DNA from: Rhodopirellula maiorica SM1
GTDB lineage: Bacteria > Planctomycetota > Planctomycetia > Pirellulales > Pirellulaceae
Direction: 5' to 3'
NCBI RefSeq assembly: GCF_000346295.1
Contig: NZ_ANOG01000124.1
Span: forward strand, 1 to 35,859
Length of the DNA: 35,859 nucleotides
Position 1 is the stretch's first letter. Each line of letters begins with the position of its first letter. Made by a program: the position numbers and the translations under genes. Of the stretch, positions 30,205 through 35,859 are shown in pieces. Below the pieces are notes generated by a model. The model had not been told where the DNA came from and made no database searches. It saw only the letters and a program-made list of their open reading frames with translations.

Positions 30205-33200
30205 ATGCTTAACTACCTCATTGATTTCTCGCTCAAGCACCGCGCCTTGGTCATATTGACCGCGTTGTTGTTCGCTGGCGTTGGTGTGTTCTCGCTCCAG
30301 CAACTGGACATTGACGCGTTCCCGGACACGACTCCGGTTCAAATTCAAATCAACACGGTCGCCCCTTCGCTCGCGTCCGAAGAGATCGAGCGTCAGATTA
30401 CGTTTCCGGTCGAGCAGGCGATCAGCGGGTTGCCGGGCCTGCATGAGTTGCGTTCGATTTCAAAGTTCGGCCTGTCTCAAGTCGTCGTGATCTTTGACGA
30501 TGGCATCGACATCTACTTCGCCCGACAACTGATCAACGAACGGCTTTCCACCGTCGAGTTGCCCGACGGGATTCAGCGACCGCAAATGGGGCCGGTTTCG
30601 ACAGGGTTGGGCGAGGTCTTTCACTATGTACTGGTTTACGAAGGTGTTGATTTCTCCAAGGTCGCACAACAAGAACGCATCAAGCGGATGACGGAATTGC
30701 GTACGATCCACGACTGGGTGGTGAAGCCCCAGTTGCGTTCGGTTCGCGGCGTTGCGGAGGTCAATAGTTGGGGTGGTTACGAGAAACAGTATCAGGTTCG
30801 ACTGCAACCGGATTTGTTGGTGAAGTATGGATTGACGTTCGAGCAAGTTAGCGAAGCCATCGAAGCGAACAACGAGAATGTAGGTGGTGGGACGGTTACC
30901 GACGGCAGCGAAATGTTGTTGGTCCACGGCGTCGGTCGAACGGTCAATCTGGAAGAAATCAAGGATGTTGTTATCACCGCCAAAGAGGGCGTGCCAGTTC
31001 GCATTCGTGACGTGGCGGAGGTCGAAATCGGACACGAAATCCGACGCGGGGCGGTCACGGCGAACGGGCGTGGCGAGGCGGTATTGGGACTAGGGTTCAT
31101 GTTGATGGGCGAAAACAGTCACGACGTGACTTGGTCCATCAAAGAAAAGATCGCCAGCATTCAGGAGACCCTTCCAGCGGGCGTTCGGATTCAAACGGTT
31201 TACGACCGCACCGAATTGATCGACCACGTGATTCACACCGTTCAAAAAAATCTCTTTGAAGGCGGCCTGTTGGTGATTGCGGTGTTGTTCGTCTTTCTGG
31301 GGAATCTGCGAGCAGGTTTGATCGTCGCCGCAGCGATCCCATTGTCGATGCTGTTTGCATTTTCAGGAATGTTGAAGTTTGGCATCGCCGCCAGTCTGCT
31401 GAGCCTGGGTGCGATCGACTTTGGGTTGGTCGTCGATAGCAGCGTCGTGATGATCGAGAACTGCGTGCGGCATTTGGCACACAACCGGGACGGCAAAAGT
31501 CGACTGGAGATCATTCGCGAGGCGGCCATCGAGGTTCGCAAGCCGACGATGTTTGGCGAGCTAATCATCATGATTGTCTATCTGCCGATCCTGACGCTCG
31601 AAGGGATCGAAGGCAAACTGTTTCGACCTATGGCGATCACCGTCATCATGGCCTTGGCCGGTTCGATGGTCCTATCGCTCACCCTGATGCCGGTTTTGGC
31701 CAGTCTGTTCTTGCCGAAGAACGTCCAAGAGAAAGAGCCGTTGTTGATCCGCGTGCTCAAGCGACTTTATGCACCGGTTCTTCGGTTCACGATGCACCAC
31801 AAGACCTTTGTGATCGGTGCGGCACTATTGTTGTTGGTCAGCGTGTTTGGTTTGGTTGCACCGAACCTTGGCAGCGAGTTCGTACCGCGACTTTCTGAAG
31901 GTGCGATCACGATCAACGTTGTGCGTCTGGCGGGGACAACGCTGGAAGAATCCATGCGATACAACACGCAAATGGAGCAGGTTTTGCTGGATAAGTTTCC
32001 TGATGAGGTATCGCAGGTCTGGAGCCGCATCGGTACGGCGGAAGTTGCGACCGATCCGATGGGAACTGAACTGACCGATTTGTTTTTGACCCTGCATCCA
32101 CGCGAACAATGGACGAGGGCGGAGACGCAGGAAGAATTGGTCATCAAGGTTCAGGAGGAACTTCGAGACCTGCCCGGACCTCGATTGGCGATGTCACAGC
32201 CGATTGAGATGCGAATGAATGAAATGATTTCGGGTGTTCGGTCGGATGTCGCGGCAATCCTCTATGGCGATGACCTCGATCTGATGGTCGAGAAGGCGAG
32301 CGAGATCGAACGGGCGCTCAATGCCATTCCCGGCAGCGAAGACGTTAAGGTCGAACAGGTGTCTGGTCAGCCGGTTTTGCAGATTCGCGTCAAACAAGAC
32401 GAGATCGCACGCTACGGCGTTTCAGCCAGCACGATCATGAACCTTGTTCGTTCATTGGGCAGTCATCATGTCGGCGAAGTGTACGAAGGGCAATTGCGTT
32501 TCCCGCTGATCATTCGCCTACCGGAAAAGGCGCGAGCTAACCCAGACGCGATCCGTCAAATTTTAGTGGCGACGCCTTTGGGTGAACGCATCCCTTTGTC
32601 TCGGTTAGCCACGATCGAGAAGGTTGAGGGGCCGAACACAATCAAGCGAGATTGGTACCAACGGCGAATCACGATCGAAGCGAATGTCCGTGGACGCGAC
32701 TTGGGTAGTTTTGTCGCCGAAGCCCGACGCACGATTGATGAGAAGGTTCAACTGCCACCGGGACGCTACCGTGTCGAGTGGGGTGGCCAGTTTGAAAATT
32801 TGCAACGTGCCCAATTGCGGTTGATGATCGTTGTTCCCATCGCCTTGTTAATGATCCTGTCATTGCTCTACGCGACCTATCGCAACTGGGTGGACTCGTT
32901 ACGAGTGTTCACCGGCGTTCCCTTCGCTTGGATCGGCGGAGTGTTGGCTCTATGGGTTCGCGACATGCCGTTTTCCATTTCGGCTGCCGTTGGATTCATC
33001 GCATTGTCCGGCGTTGCAGTGCTGGACGACATGTTGCTGGTTTCAACGATCCGGCAACTCCGGCGGCGTGGTCGCTCACTCGATGAAGCGGTCGAAGAAG
33101 CCGCGATGACGCGATTGCGTCCGATCCTAATGACGACGCTCGTCGCCAGCCTTGGTTTCGTGCCGATGGCGTTCAGTACCGGCATGGGCGCCGAGGTGCA

Positions 33201-33441
33201 GCGACCGTTGGCAACGGTTGTGATCGGCGGCGTGTGTAGCGCAATGATCATGAGCCTGCTTGTTTTGCGAGTGCTCTATGTGGTCTTCAACCTGCCGGTT
33301 GAAAAATTTGACGGAGATGGTGGAGATGATGATGGTCATCAACTCAAACCCAACGACCCGACCGACCCAGAGTCGGAGCAGCCTTCGGATTCCGACGAAA
33401 CGTTTGAGTCCCAGAAGCTGCCCGAGCGGCTGACGGTCTAA
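30205..33441 (+). CDS. CusA/CzcA-like heavy-metal RND pump
   Basis: The 1078-aa product is of typical family length, starting 12 bases after the adaptor stop. The N-terminus reads MLNYLIDFSLKHRALVILTA, then DIDAFPDTTPVQIQINT, the hallmark of the heavy-metal subgroup. The proton-relay helix is IDFGLVVDSSVVMIENCVRH (about 411-430), and the second half ends with MTTLVASLGFVPMAF and a final helix. The His/Asp-rich tail (GDGGDDDGHQLKPNDPTDPE) may bind metal. It should act in the inner membrane as a trimer with the adaptor. It differs clearly from the pump at 23695 and is not a recent duplicate; two systems with different ion preference or expression are likely. Confidence 0.88.
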   Translation: MLNYLIDFSLKHRALVILTALLFAGVGVFSLQQLDIDAFPDTTPVQIQINTVAPSLASEEIERQITFPVEQAISGLPGLHELRSISKFGLSQVVVIFDDGIDIYFARQLINERLSTVELPDGIQRPQMGPVSTGLGEVFHYVLVYEGVDFSKVAQQERIKRMTELRTIHDWVVKPQLRSVRGVAEVNSWGGYEKQYQVRLQPDLLVKYGLTFEQVSEAIEANNENVGGGTVTDGSEMLLVHGVGRTVNLEEIKDVVITAKEGVPVRIRDVAEVEIGHEIRRGAVTANGRGEAVLGLGFMLMGENSHDVTWSIKEKIASIQETLPAGVRIQTVYDRTELIDHVIHTVQKNLFEGGLLVIAVLFVFLGNLRAGLIVAAAIPLSMLFAFSGMLKFGIAASLLSLGAIDFGLVVDSSVVMIENCVRHLAHNRDGKSRLEIIREAAIEVRKPTMFGELIIMIVYLPILTLEGIEGKLFRPMAITVIMALAGSMVLSLTLMPVLASLFLPKNVQEKEPLLIRVLKRLYAPVLRFTMHHKTFVIGAALLLLVSVFGLVAPNLGSEFVPRLSEGAITINVVRLAGTTLEESMRYNTQMEQVLLDKFPDEVSQVWSRIGTAEVATDPMGTELTDLFLTLHPREQWTRAETQEELVIKVQEELRDLPGPRLAMSQPIEMRMNEMISGVRSDVAAILYGDDLDLMVEKASEIERALNAIPGSEDVKVEQVSGQPVLQIRVKQDEIARYGVSASTIMNLVRSLGSHHVGEVYEGQLRFPLIIRLPEKARANPDAIRQILVATPLGERIPLSRLATIEKVEGPNTIKRDWYQRRITIEANVRGRDLGSFVAEARRTIDEKVQLPPGRYRVEWGGQFENLQRAQLRLMIVVPIALLMILSLLYATYRNWVDSLRVFTGVPFAWIGGVLALWVRDMPFSISAAVGFIALSGVAVLDDMLLVSTIRQLRRRGRSLDEAVEEAAMTRLRPILMTTLVASLGFVPMAFSTGMGAEVQRPLATVVIGGVCSAMIMSLLVLRVLYVVFNLPVEKFDGDGGDDDGHQLKPNDPTDPESEQPSDSDETFESQKLPERLTV

Positions 33442-33474
33442 CCCTTGATTCGGCCAAGCCGAAGGAGATTGATA

Positions 33475-33843
33475 GTGAAGATGAATTGGATCAAAGATTT
33501 TCGTGGACTGTCGCTGGCCGGATTGGCCGCTGCCGCCGTGGTGTTTGCCGGTTGCAGCAAGAGCGATGTCGTCACTGAACCCGGTAGTTCCGATCCGGTG
33601 GCGGCAACGAATGTGGATCACAGCCACGGCGGTTGGTGGTGCGTCGAGCATGGTGTTCCCGAAGGCGATTGCGCCCTGTGTGACAAAACGTTGGTGTCGA
33701 AGTTCAAAGAGGAAGGCGACTGGTGTGATGAACACGACCGCCCCGAATCGCAGTGTTTCATTTGCAGCCCCAAGCGTTTCGACAAGTTCGCAGCGACTTA
33801 CGAAGCCAAGACGGGTCACAAACCACCGCAACCAACAGAGTAG
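33475..33843 (+). CDS. Lipoprotein with two WCxEH...CxxC metal motifs
   Basis: I chose GTG 33475 because AGGAG lies 7 bases upstream; the frame before it overlaps the pump's end. The 122-aa product has a signal with lipobox VFAGC (Cys27). Two copies of a motif follow: WWCVEHGVPEGDCALCDKTL (about 54-73) and DWCDEHDRPESQCFICSPK (about 82-100). A C-terminal helix ends the protein. The motif matches the one in the adaptor at 28501, so the protein may pass or buffer the same ion in the periplasm. It is 33 bases after the pump and 2 bases before the next small gene, so co-transcription is very likely. Confidence 0.75.
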   Translation: MKMNWIKDFRGLSLAGLAAAAVVFAGCSKSDVVTEPGSSDPVAATNVDHSHGGWWCVEHGVPEGDCALCDKTLVSKFKEEGDWCDEHDRPESQCFICSPKRFDKFAATYEAKTGHKPPQPTE

Positions 33844-33845
33844 GC

Positions 33846-34094
33846 ATGTCAAGGCAATCGCCAAAAAGAAACGCCTGGAGTCGGGGATTGCGACGCGTCA
33901 CGAAAATGTCGTTCGCTACGTTTCTGCTCGTTCAGCCCGGCTGCATGTGTGGATGTTCTGTGCCCCTCCAGACGGCTTGCATTTCGCAAGCCTGCTGCGA
34001 TGGCGATTGTTTGAACGTTTCCCCGACAGAGAAAAGTGAGGATTCAACCGTGCCCTTGGCGAAAGTTGAAACCTCGACCCATCCACGGCGATAG
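33846..34094 (+). CDS. Small Cys-rich protein (82 aa)
   Basis: ATG 33846 follows the previous stop by two bases; ATG 33906 is an alternative start that would give a short lipoprotein-like signal (MSFATFLLVQPGCMCGC). The central part holds eight Cys in 24 residues (CMCGCSVPLQTACISQACC, then DGDC), a pattern suited to binding soft metals. The basic N-terminus and the charged tail are ordinary. The family was not recognised. Its position inside the metal operon supports a real gene; composition alone would not. Confidence 0.6.
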   Translation: MSRQSPKRNAWSRGLRRVTKMSFATFLLVQPGCMCGCSVPLQTACISQACCDGDCLNVSPTEKSEDSTVPLAKVETSTHPRR

Positions 34095-34268
34095 CCATTT
34101 GATCGTAGTGGCTGGGGGGAAAACAGTAGCGCATTTGACCAGCCCGTTGAGTCGCTCGCCCTCAGCCACGTTTTTCAGTCTGACCTTATCCCCGTTTACC
34201 CACTTCGTCCTACAAACCAAAGGAAATAGCCATGTGACACTTAGATCCCATCCGAAAGGACCAACCAG

Positions 34269-34304
34269 ATGAAAGTTAATGTTTGTTACCTGAAAGGAAT
34301 CTGA
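34269..34304 (+). CDS. 11-codon leader peptide before the HMA gene
   Basis: ATG at 34269 has AAAGGA upstream and encodes MKVNVCYLKGI; its TGA lies two bases before the HMA start codon. The 3' half of this mini-gene contains the Shine-Dalgarno (AAAGGAA) of the HMA gene, so translation of the leader could affect HMA expression. A start-stop pair (ATGTGA, 34232-34237) with AAAGGAAA upstream lies further 5'. Confidence 0.4.
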   Translation: MKVNVCYLKGI

Positions 34305-34306
34305 AA

Positions 34307-34663
34307 ATGTACCGTACCTCCCTTTACCTTGCCCTGACGTTCGCCGCTGCCCTTTGCATGACGGCCCAAAGCCGCGTTGCCAATGCCGCCGATGCGGTCG
34401 GCGCTTCGACGACCAAAACCACCATCACTTTGAAGGTTCTAACCTGTGAGAGCTGTGCAAAAAAGGTGGCGGCCAAGTTGAGCGAAGTTCCGGGCGTCGG
34501 CAGCGTCAAGACGGACGTCAAGTCCAACACCGCGATCGTCGTCCCCAAGGGCAGCGCGACGCTGTCGCCCCTGCAATTGTGGGAAGCGATCGAGAAAGCT
34601 GGCAAGGAAACCGTGAAGCTCGAAGGCCCGAGCGGAACGTTCACGTCCAAACCGAAGCAATAG
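34307..34663 (+). CDS. Periplasmic HMA (heavy-metal-associated) domain protein
   Basis: I chose ATG 34307, with AAAGGAA ~8 bases upstream. The 118-aa product has a signal peptide (residues 1-28, ending VANA-AD) and one HMA domain. The metal site TCESC (Cys47, Cys50) is in the usual loop, followed by AKKVAAKLSEVPGVGSVKTD and the strand TAIVVPKG. A Lys-rich tail ends it. HMA proteins of this kind carry Cu(I) or other soft ions; a periplasmic one could deliver ions to the adaptors. The ligand loop has Glu-Ser between Cys, as in MerP-like or CopZ-like forms. It lies between the Cys-rich gene and the thioredoxin gene, probably in the same transcription unit. Confidence 0.82.
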   Translation: MYRTSLYLALTFAAALCMTAQSRVANAADAVGASTTKTTITLKVLTCESCAKKVAAKLSEVPGVGSVKTDVKSNTAIVVPKGSATLSPLQLWEAIEKAGKETVKLEGPSGTFTSKPKQ

Positions 34664-34759
34664 CCCCTTGCCGATTCGCGATTGATACGCCGCGCATGTG
34701 GAGATATTCTCCGCATCGACGGCAGTCGGCCAACGAATGACGGAAGCCAACAACCACCT

Positions 34760-35212
34760 ATGCCATTTCACAAAACTCAACACGTCGCCACCGCTTTGAT
34801 CGCTCTCATATTGCTCGCTGTCGGATGTGATCGCGACTTATCGCAAACTGACGAAATTCCGTCGCCGACCGACGCGGGTCCAATTCAGTTGACGGATGAT
34901 TCGTTTCAAGCCGAAGTTCTGGAAAGCGAACTTCCGGTGCTGGTCGATATGTGGGCACCGTGGTGCAAGCCTTGCATCGCGATGAAGCCGGCGATACAGC
35001 GGCTTGCATTGGAGTTGTCCGGAGATGTGAAGGTGGCCGAATTGAACATTGAAGAAAACCCGTTTATTCAAAAAAAGTATGACATCGACAAGTATCCGAT
35101 ACTATTGATCTTCGTCGACGGAATCGAGACGCAAAGGCTTGTAGGAAGCAAAACCCATGAGCAACTATTGAACGCGCTAACAAATCATGTAGCCGTGGAG
35201 AAACTAAGATGA
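34760..35212 (+). CDS. Thioredoxin-like lipoprotein
   Basis: I chose ATG 34760, giving a lipoprotein signal with lipobox LLAVGC (Cys23). The 150-aa product has a thioredoxin fold: DDSFQAEVLESELPVLVDMW, then the active site WCKPC (Cys69, Cys72), KVAELNIEENPFIQKKYDI, and the cis-Pro loop KYPILLIFVDGI. It faces the periplasm and could reduce or form disulfides in the many Cys-rich metal proteins encoded upstream. The active-site dipeptide Lys-Pro differs from Gly-Pro of standard thioredoxin, which shifts redox potential in known relatives. Its stop overlaps the start of the P450 gene (ATGA). Confidence 0.83.
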   Translation: MPFHKTQHVATALIALILLAVGCDRDLSQTDEIPSPTDAGPIQLTDDSFQAEVLESELPVLVDMWAPWCKPCIAMKPAIQRLALELSGDVKVAELNIEENPFIQKKYDIDKYPILLIFVDGIETQRLVGSKTHEQLLNALTNHVAVEKLR

Positions 35213-35859
35213 GCAAGCTGCCTGTAGAAACGAAACTTGATAGCACACTTGCGCTCGCACGCGATCCGTACCGTTTTGTTTCGTCACGATGCGAGAAGTT
35301 CAACACCGACGTTTTTGAAACCCGGTTGTTGCTGCAAAAGGTGGTTTGCATGAGAGGCGAGGAAGCCGCCAAGGTGTTTTACGATACCTCGCGTTTCTCC
35401 CGCGTCGGTGTCGCTCCGTCGCGAATCACCAAGACGCTGTTCGGACGTGGAGGCGTACAGGGCATGGATGGCAAGGCTCACCGTCATCGCAAGATGATGT
35501 TCATGTCGTTGCTGACTGAAGACAAAATTGTCGGACTCACCCAACTTGCCCGCGACATTTGGGAGCGTCGTGTGCTTCAGTGGTCACGTATGGATCAGGT
35601 CGTGCTTTTCCGGCAGGCTCAGGAGATTCTCACCGAAGCGGTTTGTCAGTGGGCGGGCGTGCCGCTCGATCCGGCCGATGTGGACCGACGGACCAGCGAG
35701 CTGGCAGCCCTTTTCGACTTTGCGGGCAGCATCGGTCCAAAGCATTGGTGGGCAAGGATCGCACGCAAACGCAACGAAGCTTGGTTGCGTGGAATTGTCA
35801 AACAGATTCGCAGCGGAACCTACGACCCGCCCGAGGACACCGCCGCGTTCATCGTCGCC
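35209..35859 (+). CDS. CYP152-like P450 peroxygenase (3' partial)
   Basis: The ATG overlaps the thioredoxin stop by four bases. The visible 217 residues match the N-terminal half of CYP152 (fatty-acid peroxygenase, CypC/BSbeta type). Matching features are LARDPYRFVSSRCEKFNTDV, then RLLLQKVVCMRGEEAAKVFY, the TLFGRGGVQGMDGKAHRHRK segment and WAGVPLDPADV. Known members hydroxylate fatty acids using H2O2 instead of NADPH and a reductase. The haem-binding Cys and the acid-interacting Arg region lie beyond the window. Coupling to a thioredoxin-like gene is unusual. A link to metal-induced peroxide stress is possible but speculative. The frame stays open to the window edge. Confidence 0.85.
   Translation, partial: MSKLPVETKLDSTLALARDPYRFVSSRCEKFNTDVFETRLLLQKVVCMRGEEAAKVFYDTSRFSRVGVAPSRITKTLFGRGGVQGMDGKAHRHRKMMFMSLLTEDKIVGLTQLARDIWERRVLQWSRMDQVVLFRQAQEILTEAVCQWAGVPLDPADVDRRTSELAALFDFAGSIGPKHWWARIARKRNEAWLRGIVKQIRSGTYDPPEDTAAFIVA

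Noticed and set aside
33127-33864. Long - strand frame (245 codons) over the end of the second pump and the lipoprotein
   Set aside because: Antisense to two well-supported genes; composition is typical of a complement shadow.

Overview
The window looks like accessory DNA from a planctomycete, probably a Pirellula/Rhodopirellula-type bacterium. This is an inference from gene content: a bacterial ubiquitin-like conjugation cassette with small planctomycete-style companion genes, enlarged CusA/CzcA pumps with many His/Cys-rich companions, and a CYP152-type P450. No rRNA, tRNA, CRISPR array or transposase was seen.

Layout. (1) 1-2187: the C-terminal part of a NACHT/STAND NTPase-like protein with HEAT-like repeats, cut by the window edge. 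(2) 2250-3600: mostly non-coding. It holds an inverted, partly decayed copy of the 3' end of the next cassette, two strong palindromes and three copies of a ~43-bp direct repeat. (3) 3630-11186: a cassette on the + strand. In order it encodes two small membrane proteins, a Ycf35-like DUF1257 protein, a DUF2997 protein, a Ycf46-like AAA+ ATPase, several small unknowns, a ubiquitin-like protein, an E2-like protein fused to a Cys-rich RING-like region, a JAB/JAMM peptidase, an E1/ThiF-like protein and a 45-aa membrane protein, closed by a terminator. Start/stop overlaps link many of the genes. (4) 11418-17094, - strand: a prokaryotic Argonaute operon with a GIY-YIG-like protein, an unknown 163-aa protein, a long pAgo with a degenerate PIWI active site, and a PD-(D/E)XK nuclease overlapping the pAgo stop. 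A divergent AlbA_2 (Schlafen-type) gene follows. (5) 18447-35212: heavy-metal (probably Cu/Ag) resistance, with two adaptor plus RND pump operons, Cys/His-rich periplasmic proteins, an HMA protein and a thioredoxin-like lipoprotein. (6) 35209-end: the start of a CYP152-like P450.

Regions 1-4 read as a defence-type island beside a metal-resistance island. The ubiquitin-like genes supply the four expected parts of a conjugation and deconjugation cycle: modifier, E1, E2 with possible built-in E3, and peptidase. The AAA+ protein with its DUF1257/DUF2997 partners may act on or with modified targets. In the Argonaute operon an apparently non-cleaving pAgo would act as a guide-dependent sensor for the adjacent nuclease(s).

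A separate theme is a family of GAGAGTT-rich inverted-repeat elements. One carries a four-helix-bundle (S23/IVP-like) gene and sits exactly between an adaptor gene and its pump gene, supplying the end of one and the start of the other. A gene-less relative lies in frame inside the same pump gene. All family calls were made by eye from motifs; no database search was run.
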